From a virus, in IMG/VR virus record IMGVR_UViG_3300021424_000019, positions 1-64,000 of that record: a DNA stretch of 64,000 nucleotides. The stretch is one strand, 5' to 3'. Position numbers and translations under genes: made by a program. The notes under the pieces were generated by a model. It saw only the letters and a list, made by a program, of their open reading frames with translations, was not told where the DNA came from and made no database searches. This document shows positions 32,503 to 40,080 of the stretch, one piece after another (positions within the stretch are counted from its first letter, which is position 1; each line of letters starts with the position of its first letter).

Positions 32503-33215
32503 TATTGATTCTCCCTTTTGTTGTAGTGATACTTCGTATTAAAGTAGCTGTCCGGATTGGACAAGTCGGTCTCGGTGTTTACCCTCCAAACAAGCCAACT
32601 CCACATATCAGCATGTGTCGGAATAAGCAACACATCCGCGAGCAAGAAAGTCGTATTGAGAACAAATTCGTCTACCCACACCCAGTTGCCTGAGAGCCTT
32701 TCGTGAAGCTCAAAGTGATCGTTATAATTAATGAGCTTGAAACGACCATCTGGGCTAAAGTCTTGGCAATTGTCTTCAGGGTTTCGATTGTTCCACAAAA
32801 CCTTGACATCCGCAGCGTACGCATCTGATTTCCATAGCCAAGCCATGAAGTCAGTCTCCGGTGAAGGATCAATCGACCAGATGTGATCAGGATATTCAGG
32901 ATGAAAGTTGGTCCTGTAATTTATCCTAACCTGAACAACTGCAGATTCACCCCACAGAAGTAAGTAGTTATGATGATACTCAACGCCATTGTATTCAACA
33001 AGGGCAATCGGACACGGAACCATCAGATGTTGTTCACCCTTGATTTCATCCACGACATTGATCTTGAAGAACTTCTTGTCGTGATTGAATTCATTGAGCT
33101 TCAACTCAATCTTGTTGTTATTCATGTCAACCAAGACCGCATCTCCTAGGAGATTGTTCCAGACTGGTTGCATAGCCTCCAAGCGTGTTGGGTTGGGCAT
33201 TGGTGAATTAGTCAT
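32502..33215 (-). CDS. unknown protein, tandem paralogue of the next gene
   Basis: 237 residues from MTNSPMPN (AAAGGAGA upstream, TAATG overlap). Resembles 33215-33964: VWNNLL/AWKMLL near the start, then the core LLLWGESAVVQVRINY versus LFAYGESLIVQVIIRF, and a common end (KRENQ/KKENQ). Function unknown. Confidence 0.72.
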   Translation of the reverse strand: MTNSPMPNPTRLEAMQPVWNNLLGDAVLVDMNNNKIELKLNEFNHDKKFFKINVVDEIKGEQHLMVPCPIALVEYNGVEYHHNYLLLWGESAVVQVRINYRTNFHPEYPDHIWSIDPSPETDFMAWLWKSDAYAADVKVLWNNRNPEDNCQDFSPDGRFKLINYNDHFELHERLSGNWVWVDEFVLNTTFLLADVLLIPTHADMWSWLVWRVNTETDLSNPDSYFNTKYHYNKRENQ

Positions 33216-33964
33216 TATTGATTCTCCTTTTTGTTGTTTCGTTCGATTAGTTGTTTGTTGTATTCGTCTAGCTTCTCGATTAACACGTCCCAAGGATTCC
33301 TTGGATTGTGAGGCTTGTAGCCATACAAAGTTGGCATGTTCGTCTGCAAGATAGATTCAATAACTGGATGACCATCAAATACATCTGCAAGAACTTCTAG
33401 TCCACTCTGGCGACCCCAGCCATGACGAGAGTCATCAAGAAAGAAAAACTCTTTAAGACCGCCCTTATTAATGTCTTGCGATGATCCATAAGTTTGTGGA
33501 TCGACCATGTATTTGTAGCTATTGTAATCCCACGCAAGTGCAGTAAAGTCTCCGATTCGATTTCCAGACTTTGTCGCATCATCATCAAATATAAAGTTGT
33601 CGCCGATAAAGCTCATAAAACGAATAATCACTTGAACGATCAAGCTTTCTCCATAGGCAAACAAGTAAGCGTGTTCGTTAGCCACAAACCCTTGAGTCAT
33701 ATCAAATTCAAACCTGCTAAGTTCGTTGTGAAGATAACATTCTTCTTCGTCAATTGTGCCAGTAAGGGTGTCGTGCAAGAAAAGCGGAAACATCTTCTTG
33801 TTGTTTTCGGTCTCTACCTTGATGACCTTGAACTTGCTGTCATTACCCTCGACTTTGACAGAATCTAGCAACATCTTCCAAGCCGCCTGATAATCACTAA
33901 GGGAATGTCCGGCCCTGCGTAGGTCTTCCTTGATTGATTCGATTATTCGGATTTTGTTATTCAT
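33215..33964 (-). CDS. unknown protein, tandem paralogue of 32502-33215
   Basis: 249 residues. First gene of a four-gene coupled operon (33964 to 32034). A mixed alpha/beta body with an acidic patch (IFDDDATKSG). No known family recognised. Confidence 0.72.
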   Translation of the reverse strand: MNNKIRIIESIKEDLRRAGHSLSDYQAAWKMLLDSVKVEGNDSKFKVIKVETENNKKMFPLFLHDTLTGTIDEEECYLHNELSRFEFDMTQGFVANEHAYLFAYGESLIVQVIIRFMSFIGDNFIFDDDATKSGNRIGDFTALAWDYNSYKYMVDPQTYGSSQDINKGGLKEFFFLDDSRHGWGRQSGLEVLADVFDGHPVIESILQTNMPTLYGYKPHNPRNPWDVLIEKLDEYNKQLIERNNKKENQ

Positions 33965-34006
33965 TGCGCTACCTCCTTAGGTAGTTGGGTATGACAGGCC
34001 GGATGC

Positions 34007-34053
34007 CTAGTCATAAAAGAAAAACCCCCGGAGACCGAAGTCCCCAGGGGTGA
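34007..34053 (-). promoter_or_regulatory. terminator plus TTTATGACTAG cassette
   Basis: Hairpin CCCCTGGGGAC...CCGGGGG (34025-34053) after the metalloprotease gene, then TTTATGACTAG (34007-34017). Confidence 0.65.
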
Positions 34054-34069
34054 TCCTTTTTCTTATTAC

Positions 34070-35128
34070 TTACTTATTGCAAATTAGTGCCTGATAACCT
34101 GCATCATCACCCGGTAGGTAATGACGAACAAATTCATCACTTTCGTATGACATAACTGCATCCTTGCCATGAACATGATCAAAGCCAATAGCATGACCAA
34201 ATTCGTGTATCAAGGTGCTGAACCCGGTGTACTTAAATGATCGATGTGGATCATTCGCCCAATCACCAGTAGCAAACAAATAGTTTTCGCGGATGTATAT
34301 GGCAGTATCCGCAAAGTAAATGCCAAAGAAGCCACTTACTCGCGTTTCAGCCCATGCAACACCGCCACCACCATTGCTTGTACCTGATTGACGAGGATCA
34401 AATTCAGACCTGATTGGCAAAACCATGCCATTGAAGTCTTCATCAACCTCACCAATACCAACCGTGACGTTCTTATTCAGATAAATTGACAGATATTCTG
34501 CCACATCTGCAAATTCACGCCACAATTCATGATCTTCATTAATGCCCATGATATCAACATGTAGGTATATGTCGCTCTCCTGGATCAATGGGAAGATGTA
34601 CTGCGTGTCTTCTGCACTACCATCTGATATCACCGTGCCATTACTACTTGTAAATGTCCTGAACAAGTAGTTACTGCTGGTTGATGGCGCCATATCACAC
34701 ACATACTGGACCTGATGCACAGGAGGCAGTGTTGTTGATGTTGTAGTGGTAGTAGGATCAATGTCAACTTGACATGTCCAATTTTGCACCACTTCATCCC
34801 ACTGCCACACATTGCCTTCGCAATACTCTGTGTATCCGGGTTCAACAGGTTCACTGTTGATAGTTGTTTCAGTGGTTTGTTCAACCACAGTGTCCTCATC
34901 TGCGCTGAGAACATTGTACGCCACACTGGCTACCACTGGTGTGGTAAACAGCATGATGACACCAGTGATAAAGAAAGCGATCTTGCGATCATTCCTTACC
35001 CAGATGTACCGACGACGGAGACGCCATTCCCCATGATTGGGCCAGGTGGAGAAAGCCACCCAGACGATATCCGTTTCTACTGTCTTGCTCATAAAGAGCA
35101 ATCTCTTGATTTTATTCATAAGTTTCAT
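34070..35128 (-). CDS. membrane-anchored metzincin metalloprotease (matrixin-like)
   Basis: 352 residues. One span at ~48-70 (IAFFITGVIMLFTTPVVASV), an outside Thr/Pro linker (TTTTTSTTLPP) and a catalytic domain with HEFGHAIGFDH and the Met-turn VMSYES near the C-terminus: zinc ligands and turn of the M10 family. Would act outside the cytoplasmic membrane. AGGAGGTAG precedes the ATG. A phage-coded metzincin is unusual. Confidence 0.9.
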   Translation of the reverse strand: MKLMNKIKRLLFMSKTVETDIVWVAFSTWPNHGEWRLRRRYIWVRNDRKIAFFITGVIMLFTTPVVASVAYNVLSADEDTVVEQTTETTINSEPVEPGYTEYCEGNVWQWDEVVQNWTCQVDIDPTTTTTSTTLPPVHQVQYVCDMAPSTSSNYLFRTFTSSNGTVISDGSAEDTQYIFPLIQESDIYLHVDIMGINEDHELWREFADVAEYLSIYLNKNVTVGIGEVDEDFNGMVLPIRSEFDPRQSGTSNGGGGVAWAETRVSGFFGIYFADTAIYIRENYLFATGDWANDPHRSFKYTGFSTLIHEFGHAIGFDHVHGKDAVMSYESDEFVRHYLPGDDAGYQALICNK

Positions 35129-35170
35129 TGCGCTACCTCCTCAGGTAGTTGGTGATGACAAGCCGGATGG

Positions 35171-35216
35171 CTAGTCATAAAAGAAAAACCCCCGGAGACC
35201 GAAGTCCCCAGGGGTA
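35171..35216 (-). promoter_or_regulatory. terminator plus TTTATGACTAG cassette
   Basis: Nearly identical to the cassette at 34007-34053: hairpin 35188-35216 then TTTATGACTAG 35171-35181. Confidence 0.65.
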
Positions 35217-35249
35217 ATCCTTTTCATTGTTGCCCGTTGGTATTCGTGG

Positions 35250-35591
35250 TTATTTCTTGTTGGCCTTCTTGACCGGCTTCTTGCTGGTCTTGTTGGCCTT
35301 CTTGGCGGCTTTGGCTTCGGCTGCTTTTTCAAGTGCCTCAGTCCATACCCGCTTTTCTTTGTACAGCTCACTCCAGTCATTCAGGTGACGGCTTGAGCTG
35401 CTTTTCCATGACTCAACATCCTTCTCCAACTTGGAGATGATTTCTTGAGCCTTTGCCTTTTCGTCACCCATCTGGACGACGAGGTCTTTGATCTGGTGAA
35501 CCAGACCGACGACCTTGGCTTGGAGGAACGCGGCAGTGACAGCCGAAGCCGCCACACCCACGAGGATTGCGATTGCGATTGCAGTAAGCAT
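35250..35591 (-). CDS. membrane protein with coiled coil and Lys-rich tail
   Basis: 113 residues from MLTAIAIAIL (GGAGGTAAG upstream). Span ~2-20, a coiled coil (QIKDLVVQMGDEKAKAQEII) and a tail of Lys/Ala (KKANKTSKKPVKKANKK). Resembles a spanin or Rz-like layout, or a membrane-bound nucleoid protein. Confidence 0.7.
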   Translation of the reverse strand: MLTAIAIAILVGVAASAVTAAFLQAKVVGLVHQIKDLVVQMGDEKAKAQEIISKLEKDVESWKSSSSRHLNDWSELYKEKRVWTEALEKAAEAKAAKKANKTSKKPVKKANKK

Positions 35592-35645
35592 GAGCTTACC
35601 TCCTTGTTTGTTGGGTATTCCCCAACGGGCAACAAGAATATCTGG

Positions 35646-35688
35646 TTCGTGTTTATTGTGGTGCCAGATGCACAGCACAGCCCTTGTT
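35646..35688. repeat. 43-nt repeat, copy 1
   Basis: Matches 36833-36875 with three differences; contains GCACAGCACAGCCCTTGTT. Lies in the leader of the coiled-coil gene. Confidence 0.6.
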
Positions 35689-35742
35689 TGCATTTCTGCA
35701 TAGAACAGAGGAGCAAACTAGCAATCTATCTGCTAGTCATAA

Positions 35743-35786
35743 AAGAAAAACCCCCGGATCAGCAGAGCCCGCTGACCCAGGGGTGT
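35743..35786 (-). promoter_or_regulatory. terminator plus TTTATGACTAG cassette
   Basis: Hairpin CCCCTGGGTCAGCGGGC...CCGGGGG then TTTATGACTAG (35743-35753), the rightmost of this family. Confidence 0.65.
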
Positions 35787-35810
35787 ATTTCTTTTGTGTA
35801 TTTCTTTTAC

Positions 35811-36185
35811 TTAATAGTTGATTTTATAGCTCGGATAACGCTTTTTTGCCTTCTTCCGCTTTTTTTGTGCATTGGTCATTTCTTCTTCACAGACCATGAG
35901 GCCTGCTCCAAGGAAAAGGATTGACACCCAAGCGGTCAACCCAATTGCAACTCCCCATCGCGTCTCAGGAAAAGCCCAAGCAGCAATCCAGGGAAAGCCG
36001 GCCAATCCGAACATGAGAATGACCATGCCCAGAAGTGAAGCGATTGGTGCGAACACCTTTTCGCTGCGTGCCTGCTGAATTTGACCAAATGCGACCAGTG
36101 CAAGTACACCGACTGCAACGGCCGCGAAGGCTGCCACAAGGATCAAGATGATCCCAGTGAACAGCATGTGGATGAAATCAAACAT
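35811..36185 (-). CDS. polytopic membrane protein
   Basis: 124 residues from MFDFIHML (GGAGGTAA upstream). Three spans (TGIILILVAAFAAVAVGVLA, PIASLLGMVILMFGLAGFPW, VAIGLTAWVSILFLGAGLMV) and a Lys-rich end. Confidence 0.75.
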   Translation of the reverse strand: MFDFIHMLFTGIILILVAAFAAVAVGVLALVAFGQIQQARSEKVFAPIASLLGMVILMFGLAGFPWIAAWAFPETRWGVAIGLTAWVSILFLGAGLMVCEEEMTNAQKKRKKAKKRYPSYKINY

Positions 36186-36310
36186 GTTTTTACCTCCATG
36201 TTTGTTTGTGATACTTTTAAAGGTAAGTGTCATTTAACCTGAATGTCAGCATTTCTGCTGGCAGCTTTGGTAACGTTAAAGCTGCATTCCGCTTTTCCAA
36301 GCAACGACGA

Positions 36311-36378
36311 AGATGGCTCTTCAGATCGTGGTCTCTTACACCACAATGACCCCTGGGTACGCAGGGGTTTCGCCTTAC
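36311..36378. repeat. 68-nt 3' element, copy 1
   Basis: Copy 2 is at 36909-36976 with three differences. On the minus strand it forms CCCCTG/CAGGGG and GTGGT/GACCAC hairpins directly after the stop codon of the upstream gene in both places, so it is a duplicated terminator/3' element. Confidence 0.65.
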
Positions 36379-36384
36379 TGCTTC

Positions 36385-36762
36385 TCAGCAGTTGGTACCG
36401 CACATCTTCTTGATGTTTGCGGGAGCTGCATCCATGCCCTGTTCCCAGACATTGACGCAGTGCAGGGTCCAGCTGTAACCCCACGTTTCTGTCTTCCAGT
36501 CAAAACGACGCTCGCCCTTAACACGAACAATCTTACCCTTGTACATCTCATTGAGATATCCAAAGATGTTGTTCTTGTGGGGAAACACATGACTGTCAGA
36601 CGCATCGCATCCATTGAGCTCCAGCCACACCTGATTGCCATCATGGGTAATGTACTTACCCACAACCTCGATGTACTGCTGCTTGTTGCTCAGCATCTGT
36701 CCGTATTGCTCGCATGAAGTCAAGAAGAATTCCTTGACTCCCATGATGATTGTGTTGAACAT
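36385..36762 (-). CDS. unknown protein, 125 residues
   Basis: AGGAGGAAAA precedes the ATG. Beta-rich core (IEVVGKYITHDGNQVWLELN, KIVRVKGERRFDW, YSWTLHCVNVWE) suggestive of an OB or lipocalin-like barrel. No family recognised. Confidence 0.7.
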   Translation of the reverse strand: MFNTIIMGVKEFFLTSCEQYGQMLSNKQQYIEVVGKYITHDGNQVWLELNGCDASDSHVFPHKNNIFGYLNEMYKGKIVRVKGERRFDWKTETWGYSWTLHCVNVWEQGMDAAPANIKKMCGTNC

Positions 36763-36832
36763 GACTCTTTTCCTCCTTGTGGAAAAGTGTTACATAATAG
36801 AAAGCTGAAAGCGTGTAACTCGCTTTATCTGA

Positions 36833-36976
36833 TTCGTGTTTAATGTGGTGTCAGACGCACAGCACAGCCCTTGTTATCAGAGGGGCAACCCCCGTACCGG
36901 GGAATATGAGATGGCTCTTCAGATCGTGGTCTCTCACACCACAATGACCCCTGGGTATGCAGGGGTTTCGCCTTAT
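36833..36976. repeat. 43-nt and 68-nt repeats, second copies
   Basis: Holds copy 2 of both repeats (36833-36875 and 36909-36976), separated by a CCCCGGTACGGGG hairpin. No gene is seen in 36763-36972. Confidence 0.6.
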
Positions 36977-37335
36977 GGACGAAGGTTGATTACTGGGCGG
37001 CCTTCTGCAGCCCACTTCTCAGCCATTTGTTCGTGTTGAATTGACTCGATGGAATAACGAACAGCCTTCTTTGCATGTTCGTCATTCCCGAGTATTGCGT
37101 ACACTGCATCTTGCACCTCAGGACGCATGAACACATGCGAATGTGGCTTGATAACAGTGCGTGACTCACAGACATACAGCTGGTACAGTGCACCAGCAAT
37201 GATGTCAATGTCGACTTGACCACTCAAGGTGATCAGTTGGTACAGCGATGGATCAGCACAAATGTGCTCATCTTCACGCATGTTTGTACGAATGTACACG
37301 AGTACATCCTGGATTGCCTTCAGTATTGCGTTCAT
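36973..37335 (-). CDS. unknown helical protein, 120 residues
   Basis: MNAILKAIQDVLVYIRTNMR onward (GAGGAGGAAAA upstream). First gene of the leftward block. No family recognised. Confidence 0.7.
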   Translation of the reverse strand: MNAILKAIQDVLVYIRTNMREDEHICADPSLYQLITLSGQVDIDIIAGALYQLYVCESRTVIKPHSHVFMRPEVQDAVYAILGNDEHAKKAVRYSIESIQHEQMAEKWAAEGRPVINLRP

Positions 37336-37596
37336 GAGTTTTTCCTCCTCATGTTGTTGGTATTCGTGGATAAGAACCCCCATACCGGGGTGGGCATGTT
37401 AGAGCTTTGATGTTCCAACAATACTCACTATTACCCCTTTATAAATTTTTCCTTATTTTAAGGTATTAGGATTTTATATGACTTTATATGGGTTGCCAAA
37501 AAATGTTCACAAAAGTTGTCATAATATGTTCCATGGTGTATAGTCATAGTCCGGCTACATCATATTCATAAAATCGCCCGCAAAAAAGGAAGACAA

Positions 37597-37809
37597 ATGC
37601 CTACATTCATAGACTGTCCGTCATGTGCCTCAGAAATCATGGTTTCACAAGAAACCTCAGAGGACAACATCAGATGCCCTGATTGCCTACAGTGGATAGA
37701 AGAAGAATACGACGATGCTTACACAATGAAAACCTACTACGGCGCATCAAAACAACTGGTAAGTGCCAACGATTTTTATGATGAGGATGATTACGGATAC
37801 GATTACTGA
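37597..37809 (+). CDS. zinc-ribbon protein, 70 residues
   Basis: CPSC and CPDC ~22 residues apart make a zinc ribbon; the C-terminus is acidic and Tyr-rich (DFYDEDDYGYDY). GGAAGA precedes the ATG. First rightward gene after the divergent spacer 37384-37596, which is AT-rich and holds no gene. Confidence 0.8.
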   Translation: MPTFIDCPSCASEIMVSQETSEDNIRCPDCLQWIEEEYDDAYTMKTYYGASKQLVSANDFYDEDDYGYDY

Positions 37810-37859
37810 TATATAAAAATATACTCCCCAATTCCTGCTGGAGGGGGAATTTTTATTAT

Positions 37860-38190
37860 TTAAAAGTCAATGTTGGTATTAGGATAATCTTTGGGATCTA
37901 TTATCATCTTTTTGGTAAGATTGTCTTCTTCTAATCCTGATACTATTTCAGATTCTTCTTTGCCGGGTCATTAGGCAAACGTCTTGTACCATCATCCATT
38001 GTTCCGGGCTGAATACGGAAATAACCAAGTTGCCTTGTTCGTCGGGATGTATGGTTATTACCTTTTCTAGATCTGGATCGTTTATGTCTGCAAAGTTTAC
38101 TATTTCAGATCTTTGATTTTTTATCATACGAGCAAAGATATCCATCAATCTCTTGTATGAATCTTTTCCCATACGGATATAGTAATTCAA
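37860..38190 (-). CDS. unknown protein decoded through a CGG +1 shift
   Basis: Frame 0 starts at TTG 38190 (GAGGAAG upstream) and stops soon after ACC CGG CAA. If one base is skipped after CGG (37963-37965), the frame continues as KEESEIVSGLEEDNL to IDPKDYPNTNIDF and TAA at 37860, giving 109 residues with a plausible acidic tail. The extension has no start of its own. Only minus-strand member of the CGG set; lies next to recA. Confidence 0.75.
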
Positions 38191-38322
38191 CTAATCGTCT
38201 TCCTCATCTCTATTTCCGCAAAAAGTATCTTGAATTAAATTAAAAAATTTTCTCGTCGCGGCGGTTTGGCCGCACGGACAATCGTCATAATCCTTTTCTA
38301 AATCTTTTAGATTAGTATTCAT
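38191..38322 (-). CDS. 43-residue CxC protein
   Basis: MNTNLKDLEKDYDDCPCGQT then a helix with a second Cys and an acidic end. GGAG upstream; overlaps the preceding gene by 11 nt. Function unknown. Confidence 0.6.
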   Translation of the reverse strand: MNTNLKDLEKDYDDCPCGQTAATRKFFNLIQDTFCGNRDEEDD

Positions 38323-38479
38323 CTTTCTCCAAATACTCCGACCATTCATCTCCGCAGTCTCTGCATTTAACGGAAAACTTTTGTCGCACGTCATCTTTAT
38401 TCGAAAGATCTACGACCGCAAAATTGGGCGGAAAACTACAATCTGGACAAACAGCGGGATTTATCTTTTGTGTGTTCAT
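38312..38479 (-). CDS. 55-residue zinc-ribbon protein
   Basis: CPDC and, ~28 residues later, CRDCGDEW: a classic zinc ribbon. Its ATG overlaps the recA stop codon (ATGA). Could assist RecA or transcription; unproven. Confidence 0.7.
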   Translation of the reverse strand: MNTQKINPAVCPDCSFPPNFAVVDLSNKDDVRQKFSVKCRDCGDEWSEYLEKDEY

Positions 38480-39438
38480 GATTTAATTAAATCTAAAATA
38501 TCTTGTCTTTCTTTTAGTTTCTGAATTGCGTTATCTCTACCTTGTGCAAATGATTCGTCTCCATAATACACCCAGGCTCCACGTTGTGAAAATATTCCTT
38601 TTTCTATGGCAATGTCAAAATAACAACCATACTTGTCTATACCTTTACCATAAAGTATGTCAAACTCTGTCATTTTCAGCGGCGGTGCCATTTTATTCTT
38701 GATGACCTTTGCCTTAACGGCAACTCCTATAGAGTTTCCATCCTTATCCTTTAAGTCTTCTTTCTTGCGAATGTCGATTCTAACAGACGCAGCATACTTT
38801 AGGGCCATGCCGCCTGGAGTTGTTTCTGGATTACCAAACATAATTCCAATTTTATTACGAAGTTGATTAATAAAAATTAAGAGAGTTTTATTTTCTGAGG
38901 CTAAGCCAACCAGTTTACGCATAGCCTTTGCCATTAATCTTGCCTGTAGTCCCATTTGGGCAGATTCCATTTCACCTTCGAGTTCAGCCTTGGGTATTAG
39001 TGAGGCAACAGAGTCAATCACAACAACTCCTATTTCCCCTGTTTTAATTAAACGATCAACTATTTCTAGAGCTTGTTCACCGTAATCTGGTTGTGACAAC
39101 AAAAGATTATCTAAATCTACTCCTAACGATTGCATATAAATTGGATCTAACGCGTGTTCAGCATCTATGTACGCACAACGTAAACCTAATTTTTGAGCTT
39201 CGGTAACAACAGACAGCGCAATGGTTGATTTACCAGAAGATTCTGGACCATAGATCTCAACTATTCTTCCTCTTGGAAGTCCGCCAATTCCAAGAATCGC
39301 ATCAAGCGAAGGAGCTCCTGTTGGAACTGAAGGCCAAGATTCAACATTGAAATTACCAAGACGCATTATAGATCCAGAACCAAACTGTCTTTCAAGTTGA
39401 GCTATTGCCAGTTCTAAACCTTTAGATTCATTAGACAT
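38476..39438 (-). CDS. recA: RecA recombinase
   Basis: 320 residues. Walker A GPESSGKST (~63), DAEHALDP, Walker B VVVIDSVASL, the MAW-like LIFINQLRNKIG and loop-2 region FGNPETTPGG are all present. Shorter than cellular RecA: the C-terminal regulatory domain is trimmed. It drives strand exchange in recombination-dependent replication or repair. No in-frame CGG codon. Confidence 0.97.
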   Translation of the reverse strand: MSNESKGLELAIAQLERQFGSGSIMRLGNFNVESWPSVPTGAPSLDAILGIGGLPRGRIVEIYGPESSGKSTIALSVVTEAQKLGLRCAYIDAEHALDPIYMQSLGVDLDNLLLSQPDYGEQALEIVDRLIKTGEIGVVVIDSVASLIPKAELEGEMESAQMGLQARLMAKAMRKLVGLASENKTLLIFINQLRNKIGIMFGNPETTPGGMALKYAASVRIDIRKKEDLKDKDGNSIGVAVKAKVIKNKMAPPLKMTEFDILYGKGIDKYGCYFDIAIEKGIFSQRGAWVYYGDESFAQGRDNAIQKLKERQDILDLIKS

Positions 39439-39694
39439 TTTTGATTAGATCTTTCTCAGAAAAATTTATCTTATATTTTTTTGTCATGTTAACAGCCAAT
39501 TTAATTTCTTCATCTATTTCAACTAGAAGTTGCTTTTCCATGTACCTATATTCTACTCTAGATTGTTTGTCGGTTCCGAGTTGAGCACGTCTTATTTTGT
39601 CTAATAGAGTATACATCTTTTGTATTCTGGCAATCTTGATGTTGTAGAATAATTGAGGGTTTTTCTCTTCCAACTTGCTTGTTTGACTTGTCAT
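39431..39694 (-). CDS. unknown helical protein, 87 residues
   Basis: MTSQTSKLEEKNPQLFYNIK onward; nearly all helical, basic. Overlaps the recA start by eight bases, so it leads the recA operon. Confidence 0.7.
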   Translation of the reverse strand: MTSQTSKLEEKNPQLFYNIKIARIQKMYTLLDKIRRAQLGTDKQSRVEYRYMEKQLLVEIDEEIKLAVNMTKKYKINFSEKDLIKNV

Positions 39695-39753
39695 AGTTTC
39701 CTCTGTTTTTTGGTGGTATACTTGGTGTCAACAAGTATACACAGAACGGACAT

Positions 39754-39909
39754 ATGATGCAACATAGAAATGTAATTGGTCAAGATTTTTACAGAGCTAG
39801 ATTTCTTCTCAATAATAGGTTTAATACTGTCGATGATTTACTTAGATATTGGGCATACGCGGGACCGTGTCAGGAAAACTGTCCTAAGATAGAAAAAATA
39901 AAAGAATAA
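39754..39909 (+). CDS. 51-residue protein with CxxxC
   Basis: MMQHRNVIGQDFYRARFLLN to YWAYAGPCQENCPKIEKIKE. The ribosome site is weak, but sequence character is coding-like and it sits divergently from the recA operon. Confidence 0.5.
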   Translation: MMQHRNVIGQDFYRARFLLNNRFNTVDDLLRYWAYAGPCQENCPKIEKIKE

Positions 39910-39915
39910 GAATAA

Positions 39916-39944
39916 TTGACATTCGATGTTAAACCTGCTAGACT
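39916..39944 (+). promoter_or_regulatory. sigma70-type promoter for the rightward block
   Basis: TTGACA, 17 bases, TAGACT. Downstream is a C-rich run (CACCCCCTACCCCCTACCCC) and a long TA-rich leader up to the GTG at 40081. Best visible start for late transcription. Confidence 0.55.
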
Positions 39945-40080
39945 TGAATTGCACCCCCTACCCCCTACCCCCAGTTATATATACTATATATTATATTACT
40001 AATATACATATATATATTAATAATATTCTATATAAGTATATATGTTTTATTAAAAATATGAAAATAGATTTGGGGTTGGT

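Noticed and set aside
36836-37039. Rightward ORF sharing a peptide with another at 36313
   Set aside because: The shared peptide comes from the 68-nt non-coding repeat; the leftward genes have ribosome sites.
37415-37440. T7-like promoter (AATACTCACTATTA)
   Set aside because: Resembles the T7 core only in part, ends in CCCC instead of GGG, and no T7-type polymerase is present.
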